NCBI RefSeq assembly: GCF_000204055.1
Contig: NW_006768794.1
Span: 564,642-628,641, forward strand
DNA from: Melampsora larici-populina 98AG31
Taxonomy: Eukaryota > Basidiomycota > Pucciniomycetes > Pucciniales > Melampsoraceae
Direction: 5' to 3'
Length of the DNA stretch: 64,000 nucleotides
In this document: one piece after another, positions 25,378-38,192 of the stretch
Layout: the number at the start of each line of letters is the position of its first letter
Numbering within the stretch: the first letter of the stretch is position 1
Translations under genes and position numbers: made by a program
The notes under the pieces: model-generated
The model's input: only the letters and a program-made list of their open reading frames with translations
What the model was told of the DNA's origin: nothing
The model's database searches: none

Positions 25378-26104
25378 TTACTCCCATGGCCCGTTTAGCT
25401 TCAAGTCTAATTCCTGGTGATCAAACTTGGTTAAATCAAATCATCTAGATTATGAAGATTCAATGAATACATACCAATAATTCATTAGGTTTTGTTTCGG
25501 GCCTGACATGGCAGTGAATCTCGTGAGCGTGCAGAGTTTTAACCAGTTCAGGAGCTACACTCGTCTCGTGCTCCGATTCATCCCTCAAAATAAATATAAT
25601 ATGTTTTAGGTTAGGTGTTGCATCAAATGAATCTTCACCTACGTATTTGAGGTGAGAATCTAAAGAAGATGGTCCTTGATAGATATCCAAGACGAGGGTT
25701 CGGATGGAATGAAAGATTGGCCAATTCAAAAAAAACTTCATCAGCTGAATACCGACTTCAAAAAAGCCGAAGTTTCGGTAGTCTCATATCCATAGCAGAT
25801 TCTGAGATATCATCGGTAACAAACAATGTGAAAAGACCTTCTAATGTGTTCATGATAGGGCTAAAGATAAGTTCGGCATAGTCATCAAACGAACTAGAAG
25901 TAAATTCAATAATCTTTAAAGTTCTTTTTGATATCCGGCAGATATGAGCAATTGGATCTTGATTATAAGTCTTACAGTGAAAGTTGAAATATCGTAATTT
26001 TGAAAGCGCTGGTGGTCTTAATTCCAATGTCTTTAGACCAATCCCTTTAATATTCAAATATTCGAGATTGGGAATAGTGGGGTTCAAGTCAAAAATTCCT
26101 GAGC
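25378..26104 (-). pseudogene. F-box/LRR-like protein, copy 2 (5'-truncated relic)
   Basis: Matches the C-terminal half of the copy at 21425-22829 in protein and DNA, including the last intron and the final exon ELDLKLNGPWE ending at 25378. It starts abruptly near 26104 with no F-box exon. About six codons after that point are deleted relative to copy 1. The frame breaks near 25750, where an Arg codon position reads TGA and several bases are missing. The segment LKHIIFILRDESEHETSVAPEL is intact and shows what copy 1 lost through its frameshift. Same strand as copy 1 and about 4 kb away, so a tandem duplication is likely. Confidence 0.75.
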
Positions 26105-27487
26105 GGAATTTTATGACTACCGAGCGATTTTTTTAGGACTACCTTTACCTATAAGCTCACTCAGACGTCGTAAAGAGTGTTTAAAAGTAAGCCACTGGGG
26201 CTTATAAGGAAAAAAAAAAACAAGCTTTGAAACAGAGGTACGAATGCTTAAAAAGCTTCGAAAAAAACTCAAGAGCGTTGATGTTGAAAAATCAATCAAA
26301 AAAGAGGCTCTTTGTGAAAAAGCGCTAGAAAAAAGCGAGTTTTGTTCCTCCATTATCTACATAGTAAGAACACTTTCCTCGTGTGAAAATTGTGTACAAT
26401 ATGCGCCTTATCCTGGCGCATATTTCTACTCTTTGGACCATGCCCGAATCCTCGGTGTGGAAAAAGATAAACGGCATTGAAGGGCGCTCCCTGCAAAACT
26501 CTCCACCGCGAGGTTATGGAGCGTGCAAGTTTGGCGTAAGTCCCTCGCTCGACGCCTCGCGAGGATGCGCGAGCGTGGGACTTTGTTAAGTTTACCGCAT
26601 GCCCTCATCGACTGATGAATGGATCCGGGCTGACCCAGACATTCCCGCACGACCCCATCGTCCTCGCAGCCAGCAGCCAGACGGGGGCGAGAACTCAAGG
26701 TCATCTCCAAGACCGGTGGCTTATCAATGATATCTGTTAGCCTTTAGGTTTTATTCTTTACCAAGTGGCGTGCATATAATCTCCATATTAGTAAGTTGGT
26801 TAAATAGTTAAGCTTACCATTAAGGAGTCTAGAGCAACAATAATGGTATCAGTTAAATAAGTGTATCAGTTAATCACCGTAAGGCCCAGGATCATTATAA
26901 GAAGGTACTGCTGTCCCGTAGTTTGATCAGATGACGATATATGGTAAATGGGAGTGGAGGTGGTAGTCCATGGATTTATGAATGATATAATGAAAGTCTC
27001 GTTTCAAGGTATAGATAGCTATCAATTTATGAAAAGACCTCGAAAGTCAAAAGGCATACTTAAGCTGACCTCTGCCCGAACTGGACGGCATGAATCTGAA
27101 CCAGCGATTGACTTCGTCTTGCCAAAGAATCAAAAACAAAAAATCGAGTTTGATGAATTCCATTTGATTGATTGTTTAAATGTGTATGTATGCATAATGG
27201 ATTTCTTTCTTTCTTTCTTGGTTAAAAGAAAATCGATTTACAAAACACTCTTTTTCATTTTACATAACTCAGAGAGAAAAAAAAACACTCAATCAAAAAA
27301 AAATGGCTAAGATGACCCATATTGCATGTCATATAAATAAATATAAACCTCTTTGGTTTTCTTTCTTCAAACCAAAAAGAAAACTAAAAAAAGAAGACCT
27401 AAAGCCTTAAAACCAACTTAACTTGTCTGTTTGTTTATATGATTAAAATATCCGTAGTAAAAATGTTTTGCGTTTGTTTTTTGTTTC
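26105..27487. other. Intergenic, with a GC-rich island at 26480-26710
   Basis: The first 250 bases are A-rich and lysine-coding by chance. At 26545-26580 a near-palindrome GCTCGACGCCTCGCGAGGATGCGCGAGC stands out in otherwise AT-rich DNA. A plus-strand frame at 26948-27310 lacks domain features. From 27310 on, the sequence is probably the 3' untranslated part of the CENP-B-like gene. Confidence 0.45.
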
Positions 27488-29937
27488 TTAACCGATCTGT
27501 GGTAATGATTTCTCATTGGCAATCCGTTTGATCCTTTCATTTAACCTTCTAGCAAAACTTTCCAATAAAGGTTCTAACCTTTGTCCTTCAATCGTATCAT
27601 CCACTTCCAAAAACTTTACCAACGTCTTCACCGATCTTAAGGCTTCTTCGATTTCAGGTGTGGCTTGGTTTGATAAAGTTTGTGGTGCGATTGGGGTTTG
27701 GATCGGAATTGAGGTGGGATGTTGAATCGGGGTTGGGGTTGGGGTTGGTAAAGTTTGAATCGGTTGAGGTTGAGGTTGAGATGGTTGAGGTTGAGATGGT
27801 TGAGGTTGAGATGATTGAGATCTAGTATGATGAAAGATTTCTTCAGGTGTCCAAAGTCTTGTATCTGGAACCGATTCACCTATAGGTTCTAAGATTTCAT
27901 TTGTTTGCATTCGGTTTTCAGGAGTCAAGACTCCAATGTCTTGTAAAACTTGTAAATCTGAATTCAGTTCAGGTTCATCTAATTGATGATCATCTTCAGG
28001 TCTAAAAATCCCATCAAATCATTTCATAAGTCATCTGAACTTAGTTTTTCGGATGGTTCTTTTGGAGTAAGAAAAGATAACGTACACATGTTCCATAGGT
28101 TCAAGTTTGATCAAACCAGTGTTGGTCCAAGCCGTTTGGATGATTTGAATCGGAACGGCATTCCAAGCTGCTCTACAAAGTCTCATAGCAGTGACCGGAT
28201 CGATCGAATAAATCTCCGAAGCCGGTACTTCATCAAACCTTCTAATAGCTCTAGATGTAAACCTTCTTCTATAATTCGATTTGAATGATTGAATGATACC
28301 TACGGTCAAAGGTTGAACATTACTACTAAAGAATTCCACTCGAATCGAATCTAATTTCATCGAAGGTAAAACATGTCCCACAAAATTATCAATCAATAAT
28401 AAGATTGAACGTTTCTCTTGCGATAGTTTTTGATTCCAACTTAAGATCCATTGTTGAAAGATAGTGGAAGTCATAATCGTTTTACTATTCTGTCGATATT
28501 CAAATCCGGTTTGTTGATCAAAACTTGGATTCGAAAGTGTAGGTTGTTCTGTTTTGCCTATAAACAATGGTGGTAATCTATCTGATCCATCTGAATTACA
28601 TGCCAAGGCTATCGTAAGTTTCGTTTTGACTTGCTTGGTATCTTCAACCATTCCTTGATCTGATCCTTTCACCGGTTTTCCTTCTTCGACTTGTTGTTCT
28701 GCGAGTTCTTTATCAGGTGGCATTCTAAACCGTCATAACACATCAATAAACCATAAGAAAACCCATAAATGGTGGAAAGATAGCAGAAAACTTACGCGTA
28801 AAATAAACCAGTTTCATCCATATTATAAACATCTTCTGGAGGATACTGAGAAATGATAGCCGTCAGTCTTGCCAAATCAGATTCAGGTTGAGGTTTAGAA
28901 GTGATAGGTATATCAGGTATCGGTTTAAAATGTCTTAATCCGTTACGTTGTCTAAAAGCATCTAACCAACCATGACTAAGGGTAAGCCATTCAGCTGGAG
29001 GAATACCACAGAGTTGAGCAAAATGTTTCCATTTTTCACAAATCACATCACCTGTGATATTAATCTTGGCTAAGATAGCTTGTTGTACCCATTCTTCTAA
29101 CATCGTCGTCACTTCTGGATGTGTTGTACCTCTAACTCGCTTAGCTGTTGTCGATCCAGGTGGTGCTAAGGCTCTAATATGTAATTCATCTTTTACCCAT
29201 GCTGATACTAATGGTTGTTTGATTCTTAATTCAGGATAAATCTTATCAAAATGTTTAGCTGTACCTGTTTGTGATTCTCCATTGGCATGATACCAATTTA
29301 AGACTTCAATCTTTTGTGAAAACGTTGCTGTCGTTCTTCTAAGTTTTTTATCTGATTTAGGTGTTTGAAGATGATGATCATTTCGATCTTGAGATATCGT
29401 GTTGGTTCTAGATCGTTTGTTCGGATTTGATTTATTAGAAGTAGATGGAACTTCTACTGGAATGTTTTCTTCAATGGGTGTGATGATTTGATGATGAGTT
29501 TGAATGTCTTGTTGAGCAGCATTTAAGATTCTAAAGAACGCTTCGAATTCTTGTTCTGACATGATCGTAGGAGTATTTTCAGGTAATTGAGATAATTGAT
29601 CAAAGGTGATTTGTTCATTTGTGATATCAGCTTGTTGTTGATCTAAAGAGATTGAATTGATAGCGATCGAAGTAGGATCTTTTTCGATCGAAGGATCCAA
29701 TGGGATTCTTGTACTACTAGAAGATGATGATAATAAGAGATGATTGAATTGAAGTTGTTTGAGTTGATGAAGACCATTTTGAAGTAAATGTAGATTGAAT
29801 TTGTTGGGTAATAGTTCAGGAGAGAGTTGACCAGGTGGGATGGGAGATTGAACAAGATAAATGGTTTCGTGAATTCTAGAAATGTAAGTTGGATTGTTCA
29901 AATCAAATGAAGTTGATTTACATTCGATTCCTTCCAT
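27488..29937 (-). CDS. CENP-B/pogo transposase-like DNA-binding protein, probably domesticated
   Basis: Three exons: 29937-28796, 28724-28086, 28001-27488. GT-AG introns join in phase to 2295 nt, 764 residues, with no stop or frameshift. Residues 1-200 are a low-complexity extension. A Psq/CENP-B-type helix-turn-helix follows at about 205-252 (FSQKIEVLNWYHANGESQ). A second CENP-B HTH domain spans about 273-340 (HGWLDAFRQRNGLRHFK), then a DDE_1 domain. The first catalytic Asp is in YNMDETGLFY (374) and the second in LLLIDNFVGH (493). The usual LQPLDQG motif reads VQPLTVGIIQSF, so the third acid is replaced by Thr. The C-terminal 170 residues contain PQPSQPQ repeats and an acidic helix. Such proteins bind DNA; loss of the catalytic acid suggests a host role in chromatin or transcription. 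It could also be a recently dead transposase. Confidence 0.82.
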
Positions 29938-31143
29938 GGTTTATGACCGGTTTCTTCAAAATCAATAATCATTAATCAACTTTTCTCGTCAAATCGGATC
30001 TTCATGAATTTCAATTCTCATGAAATATGGGTTTATGTAGAAAGTTCAGTACCCGGACCGAGTCACCGATTCCCAAAGCTGTCCGGGACCGGTCATCAGC
30101 GCATGATCAGGTAAACAGAGGATTTTTTAATTTTTGACTGACTTTTGAAGATTTCTGAACAGAGACCGAATCGATTTGACACTTTGATTGGACTGGACAT
30201 TGGGTCTGAAGAGGTCTGAAGCTGTTTTCAATCAGAGCGTGATATGTATGTGGTCATCTGACGTCACAAGGCTATTCCTTATGAGCTGAGTGGTATGTAT
30301 GCGTTAAGCTAAGACTTGTGAGTCTCGTGAAGACTTCCTTCGAGAAAAGAAGCAATGTATGGGTCAAATTCCACCGGATCGATCATTCAGGTATGTAGGG
30401 AAAATGAAAAATTACCCTGGTAAAACTTTAAAACAGCAGCAAGACTCATTAGAAATTTCAAAGAAACATGATCAAAAATCAACATGCACTTTGATCTGAC
30501 CATCAAGTGGAGCAAAAAGAGTGATATGCATTTCCTCCAGACGAAAGGAAGGGGTATGAGGCAAGAGACAGAAAGACAATCGTATCACGGAGCTCAAGTC
30601 ACAGTGCATCTCTTGCCTCCACCATGAGTCAGACCAAAGAAATGTCTGAAGAAAGGGCACAATTCCTATGCTCATTCGCCAACTCGTTACCGTGCCTATA
30701 GTGTGGGTCCAATTGAAATTCAAATAGACCCGCTCTCTGAGCAGAAGAAGACCTCTTCCGTGATTTTCAATCTCTATCAACATGCAATCAGATTGCGAGT
30801 CCCTTTCATCTCAGGTACTCGGTAGTCTCGGTACTGGAAGAAGTAGGTGACTTATAGTCTTGGTGGAAATTCGGAGTACGGAATATTTTCAACGACCGCC
30901 CAGGCAGTTCCCTGTCAACTCTAGACCCGTATATACCTCTAGAATCACTTCGGTGTAGGCTAGCTTTCTATCAAGACTTTGAAATAATAAATGATGAGGA
31001 ATTTTGACTATAAGATAAGTGATTTGATTACGTATTAGATTTTGTCATTCATCATTCATTAACTTCATCATTTGTATTACATACCATCTCTTGTTCTTCA
31101 TATCAATCTTTACTAATTCAAACCTCACTTTACTCTATCAAAG
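29938..31143. other. Intergenic region between divergent genes
   Basis: Shared upstream region of the CENP-B-like gene (minus) and the sequon-rich secreted protein (plus). A minus-strand frame at 30472-30783 has no recognisable domain. The last 100 bases before 31144 are A/T/C-rich, as is common for fungal promoters; no clear TATA box. Confidence 0.5.
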
Positions 31144-32243
31144 ATGAATTCATTTTCTTGTGTTTTAATTGTTTTGAGTACTTTAATGATCTCTTACATT
31201 CAAGCTATACCATCTACCCAACACCTTTCAATTAATCAACTCAAACGAGCTATCATTAATGCATCCTCAGTCACCTCAAATCTAACAGATCTCATCAAAC
31301 CATCAGAGAATACTGCATCTACAAACTCTACTGGTCCTCCTACCTTACCGGTTACTAATTCTACTGATAACACAACAGCCAACGTGACTTATTCTCCTCT
31401 TTCACCTGCTCTTAATACTACTAGCACTCTCAATCTCAATGGTACTGTTACTAATCCTTCTCTCAACAATACCGTTGGTACTCCTTCTGTCTCTGCAGCT
31501 ATTAATGCTACAAGTACCCCGTCTATCAATGCTACAAGTAACCCTTCTGCCAATGCTACCGGTATCACTTCTATGAACGTTAGTATGCCTTCTATGAACG
31601 TTACCAGTATTCCTTTTATGAACGCTACCAGTACGCCTTCTATAAATGGTAGCAATAACCCTTCTATGAACACTACAAGTACCCCTTCTACTAATGATAC
31701 CAGTACCCCTTCTATCAACACTACCAGTACGCCTTCAAGCAATGTAACAAGTATTCCTTCAAGCAATTTAACAAGTATTCCTTTAACCAATACCACAAGC
31801 ATTCTTTTACCCAATACCACAAGTATTCCTTCAACCAATACCACAAATATTCCTTCAACCAATACCACAAGTAAACCTTCAGTGACTTATATCCCAAACC
31901 ATTCATCTGATTCACATCATTCTAAAAACCATCATTCAAATTCAATCAAAAAAGATTCTTCACATCATCAAATCTCGGAATCTGATGTAGATCAACAAAA
32001 GAAGGTTGTAGAGAAGTCTTGGAAGAAGTATCTTGATGATCAGGAGAAATTGGATCGGATGATGGTTTCACATCTGGAATTAGATGTGAGTCTATTTTTT
32101 CTGATTTTTTTTGAAAATTATTTGAAACTTTGTTTTGATTGATTTTGATTTTGGAATTTGGTTTTGATGCTGATTTTTGATTGATCTTGTTTTTTTTTTC
32201 TTAGGCTAAGGATTTTAAACCCATGAATATGAAACCAATGTAA
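31144..32243 (+). CDS. Secreted Asn/Ser/Thr-rich repeat protein with dense N-glycosylation sequons
   Basis: Two exons, 31144-32085 and 32205-32243, 981 nt, 326 residues. A signal peptide MNSFSCVLIVLSTLMISYIQA is followed by a low-complexity body built on imperfect units such as NTTSTPSIN and NVTSIPSSN. I count more than 20 Asn-X-Ser/Thr sequons. After a His/Ser-rich linker (SSDSHHSKNHH) there is a charged C-terminal helix (KSWKKYLDDQEKLD), and the short last exon reads AKDFKPMNMKPM. No GPI signal, transmembrane helix or known domain. It is probably a heavily glycosylated cell-wall or extracellular protein; an effector role is possible but unsupported. Few cysteines. Confidence 0.82.
31490..31876 (+). 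repeat. Coding minisatellite of about 24-30 bp units
   Basis: Imperfect units resembling AATGCTACCAGTACCCCTTCTATC repeat in frame through the secreted protein. Units toward the 3' end (ACCAATACCACAAGTATTCCTTCA) are more alike than those at the 5' end, suggesting recent expansion there. Copy number is likely to vary between strains. Confidence 0.75.
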
Positions 32244-35200
32244 AAGAAGAAAAAAGCCAAAAAGAAATTTTAGTTTTTTTTGATCTCTAATTTTGATTTT
32301 TTCAATTTCATTTTTTTTTTCATTCATTCCTAATTAAAGTGTAATACTTTTTTTATATTTTTTTCCCTCAAAACTTTCCATTCTTTTACATGAAGCAATC
32401 AATTCTCAAGTGATGTTATCCATTTAAACTTTCATTGGTCATTTCTTTACAAATCAATTCCAGACTCTTTCTTGTGTTGAACATTGTCCATTGAGTGATA
32501 AGATTCAATACATGAAGTTCAAAGCCCTTTAGGTGAAACCCAATCTAATAATGAAGATTTATATCTTTTAAGAATCTCATGATAACAAATAAAAATTGGT
32601 GAAAAAAATAGTGCGTGAATAATTATGTGGTTGGGTTCCCTCACATGATCAACTTTGCCATGATCTTGTAATTGAAAAGGTTCAAGCAACTAATGATCTT
32701 TAGATGTGCAGAGAAACATAATCAAAATAAACCAGCATCATAACCAGTCCTTTATTTTTCAAATGCTTATCTTTGTGTGTTGATTTTAACTCAAGTACAA
32801 CTAGTTTTGTATCCCTACTGATTGGAGGACTTCAAAACCCAATGTCCCCATGCTGGATACATCCCAGGCTGTAAATGTGTTTCTGCCCAGTCTTTCTTGC
32901 CAAAAAAGTAAAGCAACTTCATAACCAATTGTTCAATTGTGACTGTGTGTCTTGATGATTTTGAATGTGCTTTTCCATAGCACATTTGTTTCCTTTTTGA
33001 GTGTCTCATGGAGATAGACAATGCTATACAAGGTGACTTCTCTTGAGTTCAGGAATCAAGTAGAAGTAGATACAGTCTCTTTGATACATTCATTCACCAA
33101 ACAGAACCAATTGTGTGCTTCCACTTTCCACCTACTTAAAAGCAACAGACCCAAAAGTCAATTCAAAAGCAGCTATAACAATACATAAAACAATAATTTC
33201 AGTTCTATCAAGACATAAAACAATATAACCAAAAGAATGATTAACATAAGTAAATCTGGACAAAGATCAGAGTGAATTCAAACTAAACAACAACTGTTCC
33301 ATGTGCCCAGATTTTTAGCTCAGTGTGAAATGGCTCAATGCATCCCAGAACCTGAGTGTTGGTTAAGCATCTCTGAGTTTAGCACCTGTCCATACACTTC
33401 TGGAAATGGTACCAAATCATGCCCAAGTCCAAGAATGATGTGATTGTTGTTGACAAATGCAAGTACTATTTGAATTTGTTTGTTAGGAGGTGTTTGATAT
33501 GGGAAGAAGGTGTAGCAGTCGATTTTTGAGGGAGTCAAAAGGATCACTGGTTGGTCAAACACACTGTGTCAGCCATGAGAAGTTATCTCCAGTCCAACAA
33601 CTTCCAAATGACTGAACAAAATGTAAAAACATATAATTAAAAATAATAATAATAAAATATCACAATTAAAATCATTATTACATCTCAACACTCGAGTTTC
33701 AAGAGTGAAACTACAAAACAATACATGGTAACAAATATTAAAATAGATTCAAACCCTGAATAGCTAAAAGCACCGATATCCTTCAGCTATAACCAACGAC
33801 CAGGTAGTTACAAAAGAACCTGAACCAGGAACGTTTACAACAGTAACCAGGCTCAGGCAAGACTCAGACAGAAGTCCCTGAATATACCAATCTGAACCTA
33901 AAGCAAAAAATAATCAATATCATTCACTACCTCATTCACAAATAATCTTAGTTTAAAAAGGGAACCCTCTCGTCAAAACAGTAGGAAATTCCCATCCAAA
34001 AATTCCAACAAAATCAAATCTCTTAAAACAAACTTTCTTACTTGTAAAGCTAAAACTTTTACTTTTAACAAAACCAAAGCCGCATCACATTTAACCAAGT
34101 AGACTCTAGCTCAAACTCTCAGAATTCCTAGCTCTTAGTCTCTTCTTAGAATGTTTTATTTCTTTTGTTTCGTAAAAGAAAACTTGTAGCGTTAAGAGTG
34201 TGAAAGTCCTGTTGTAACAGTTTCTTTGTCTGAAGTTTCATCTGTTCGTTTCTCAGAAAGGATCAAGTTCACCATCACTCTGATTTCCTTAGCTTAGGTC
34301 TAAGAAATCCCTCTACCTATTGAGATCCTAGTTTACTAAGACTCAGTGGAAGGCCTTTATTTGATATAGATCAATAAATAGCATCTTTTGGAAAAACTCT
34401 ACAAGGAGTTGTCTAAGTAAGTGAGCTAACAACTCTCTTAACCTCTTCCTAGGATTAATCAAGAAGATACTGATTGAATCCTGTTCCTAGTTCCGACAAG
34501 AACTAATTCGGCTAGAATTTATAGTAACCCATCTGTTACCACAAAGCCCGTGCGTACATTCAGAAACATCTTTTTTAACATTTCATCTTGACTACCTACT
34601 CATAAGGCGCATCTTTCTAGTCTCAAGCTGACACACTGGCTATGACAAATTTCAGTGTTGGAACCCCCAACCAGTAAGCCTGTGTGCAAGCTATCCCCTC
34701 ATTATCAAGCCAACTAATGATTTCTTGTACAATTCTCCTGTATGAGATTGATAATTCTTTGGGTTACTTTGGGGTTGTTTGGGTACTGTGGAGATCAACT
34801 TGAAGTAATCTTCAGGATATTAAGTGAGTTCAGCAGGTATTTTTTTCTGGGTGACAAGGTCTTTGAAAACATATTCATCAACGCTGAAATTGTGTAAAAT
34901 CCACAATTTCCAAAACCTGGTGGATTATGAATTGGTTTGATGTTGTGGAACTCAAAGCTCAACAAGAGATTAAAGAGCTTAAAGAGGGATAATCTACTAG
35001 TATTACTAACTAATAGAAGTTGCCTGAGACTGCCTCTTTGAAAGAACCAATACAGGGATTTGTTGACTTCTTTGAGATAAGGCACCAGAGAAAATGATTT
35101 ATCAATACTTAATTCAAGTATTATTCCCGTGAATTTTTAGAATAAAGAAAAACTCAACACTGCTATAGTGTTATTCCAATCTGAGCACAACAAAAACACA

Positions 35201-35435
35201 ATGTTAAGTACTGAACTAGGAACAATCAATTAGATTGTTATTCCAAGGAGGACTTGTAGTCTTATCACACGTAAAGAAATTTCTCCTTTGATATGAAGGG
35301 GTTATTTGGTGAACTCAGTACAGCTAAAGTAATTTAATAATGATTAAAGACACTTTAACAAAAGTATAAGATTAGAAAAAAGGGGAACAAAGCCCATAAA
35401 ACCCTTACAAACTCTCAACAATGGTAAACACACTT

Positions 35436-35475
35436 CAAAAACCCTCAAAAACCCTCAAAAACCCTCAAAAACAAC
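35436..35475. repeat. Short 10-bp tandem repeat
   Basis: CAAAAACCCT is repeated about four times. It resembles a telomere-like CCCT motif but is too short and the wrong unit for a fungal telomere. Confidence 0.8.
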
Positions 35476-38135
35476 AAAATTCCTCCAATGTAACCTTAAG
35501 ATGTCATTATTAATATTGCTTGTTGTGATTAAAGCTGTTAATTTGATCAATTGGTGTCAATAAACAATGAACAGATCTTCTTATGATGAATACAGGTGTT
35601 GTTTTCTCAATATTCATAGCTGAAAACCATTTTTGGAATTACATATTTTTTGTTAACTTGTCCAATTTTGGATTACTATAGCTCATTTTGTAGCCCTTGT
35701 GATACTGATCATTTATCACCCCAATATGACCTATTTTTTATGTGCGATGAATAAGATATGAAGTTGTAGAGATTGGGAAAATAAGCTTTTGTCATGTAAA
35801 TGTTGCATTACATGTGTATGTAAGTGCCAAATTTGAAATTCACTCCATTTTCTTTGTTTCCTTATAAATATTGCACTAATCCTCTGTTAATAATGATTTA
35901 AACATTGTACATCATGGAAGGAAGTATTCTTCGTTGATGGAGTTCTCAGCCATCCAATTCTGACAAGTTTTGACATATGTAATTAACTGAAAACCTCCAA
36001 TTTGAATGATTTTTGACCATTTTCATGTCTAATGATGATTTCTCGTTTATCAAAATATCATCACACATCACTCCAATAATAAGATTAACTATAAAATCAA
36101 TCTGAAAAACTCTTGGCGCCATAAATCCTCCAATGACATCCCTACACAGGAATTAATACCATAGTACCCTTGTTTACCATCCTTGAAAATCCCTCTTTCT
36201 TGGATAATCTCACTCCCCCCTTATCAATGTCCATGATTAAAGTTTTTGCTCACTAATTTTATACTTCTCTTTCATAATTCAACCCCTTTTGAACCTTCAA
36301 AACAATTAATATTAACCTAAACACCATTTTCCAACTATTATACCTATAGTTTTGAATTTTTCTTCAACTTCTCCAATTTTATCCTTCTAATTTGATTCTT
36401 CTCATAACAGTTTATATTCTTAAAGACTCAAACTAAATTTTCTTCTCAATCAATTCTTTCCTTGCTAATTCTTCTCAATTTATTTTCACTCTTATACTAT
36501 TTTTATAAACTTTTCAAAAATTTCTCTTCTTGTAATGGTTCTTATCAAATGATGTTAAAATGATAATGAAACAATTATTTTAAATCAAATTTGAGACCCT
36601 TGATAACTAACCACTTCAATAATAAATTTGATTTTGACTAAAACATGATTTTTTTTACATGATTTTTAATTTTTTTGCTTACATAGAGATGCTGCTCGCC
36701 ACAATGTATGGTGCAATATTTTTGGTAAGTTGTTTCAACAGCAATTTATTTCTGGGTTTCACAAGTACACCTGTCACAACTGATCTCTATCCCAGAGATT
36801 GAGAGGTCTTCACTATGTTCTTGTCCTTGACTTTGACCAGAATATCTCAGGAACCAGCACATGTTGAATGACACAGTCAGGGGTAAGTGGTGCAGCATTT
36901 TCCTTGGTGATTGGGTGTTTCAATGATTCTTATAAGAAGAGAAACTATGTCTTTGATACAAGGACTTCACATCCTCTATATGCATAGCTGAGATATAAGA
37001 AGATCAGTGGTCATAAACTGTGAATGACAATTTTGAATGCTTACTATCCAGGTTTCTGTTATGACTAATCACAGTTGAAGGTTGTTGTGTTATGTTATGC
37101 TGATTGTGCTGTGTACTGTGTGCCCTTGTGTAATGCAGTGTGCCCTGATTACATATGTTGCTGACTAAGTGTTATGCCATGTTTACATAAATATGTATGA
37201 CATCATTGATATGTTTCACTTCTGACTGGTTTAAGTATTGACTTCAAAGAACTTCTTTCTTGCTCTTTTAAAAATCATTTTGATCTCAAAGCAATTGTTT
37301 CTCTTTTTTGCTGAAAACCTTGTGCTCAAACTTTTGACTTGTTCTAAAAGTAACTCAATACTACATGGCAATTGTCTTCAACTACAAAGCTCAATCTTAA
37401 TCCAACTCAAATCTTTTATCAAAAGGAAGGAGGTAAAATGACTCTTCTAAATCACAAAATCATTAAAGTTGTTTTTGAGATTTCATCTAGTGCTGCCATA
37501 CCCAAAATTTGACAACCATATATGTGTAATCCTCTTCCTCTGTTCAATTTCAAAGTAATAAGATCACATTTGATGCTCAATTATCAAAGCTTCAATCTAG
37601 AGTTGTTGGATGTACAGTATTGCATCTATACATATGTGAATGTACAGCTTTTCCTGACTGTCTCAATGGACTTTGGGGAATGTATTGAGTCAATATTGGC
37701 AGTTAATTGTTTTCTGAAGTCTATATACATTTTCTTAACCTTTTTTTTGTAGCCCATCCATTCCCATTGAGAACCTCTCTCAGTTTTTTTAACTTCTTTA
37801 ACTTTATTTGCAGCTGATAACATTGTTCAGGACATACAACCATATTTCTTGGTGGGTACCTCAATCAAGGCCTGTCAATATGAACAAAAGATGGAAGAAA
37901 GACAATCAGGGGGTAACAATGTGATTTGAAGAAGTTGAACAAAAGAATTATTGCCAAGCAATAGCAAATACACAGTCTAGCTTGTTTCAATAGAAAAACA
38001 TATAAGCAGGAAGGTGTTTTGAAGGTTTTTCAAATAATGATCAGCTTTCAAATGAGGTACATCAACGGACTGATGCACTGAAGATCACAAAAGGTAGCAC
38101 TTAGAGCACACCATGTCCGTGGGGTGTTTGCTCGT

Positions 38136-38192
38136 CAACAAGCGCACACAAGTTGCCTTTGTGCCTCAAAGGCATTCCGTGTGCGCTTGTTG
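38136..38192. repeat. Hairpin, arms of about 25 bp
   Basis: CAACAAGCGCACAC at the left (38136-) is mirrored by GTGTGCGCTTGTTG at the right (to 38192), with partial pairing inward (AAGTTGCCTTT against AAAGGCATTCC). Probably the core of a foldback MITE; outer boundaries and target duplication not found. Confidence 0.65.

Noticed and set aside
26948..27310. 120-codon plus-strand frame near the CENP-B-like 3' end
   Set aside because: Ends in lysine runs from A-rich DNA, no domain, overlaps the likely 3' untranslated region.
31389..31868. 159-codon minus-strand frame of Val/Leu/Gly repeats
   Set aside because: Mirror of the sequon-rich repeat; the plus strand has the signal peptide and a proper intron.
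31490..31876. CRISPR-like array
   Set aside because: Units are contiguous, imperfect and coding, without unique spacers; the genome is eukaryotic.
35436..35475. Telomere-like CCCT repeat
   Set aside because: Only four 10-bp units, internal position, unit does not match TTAGGG.
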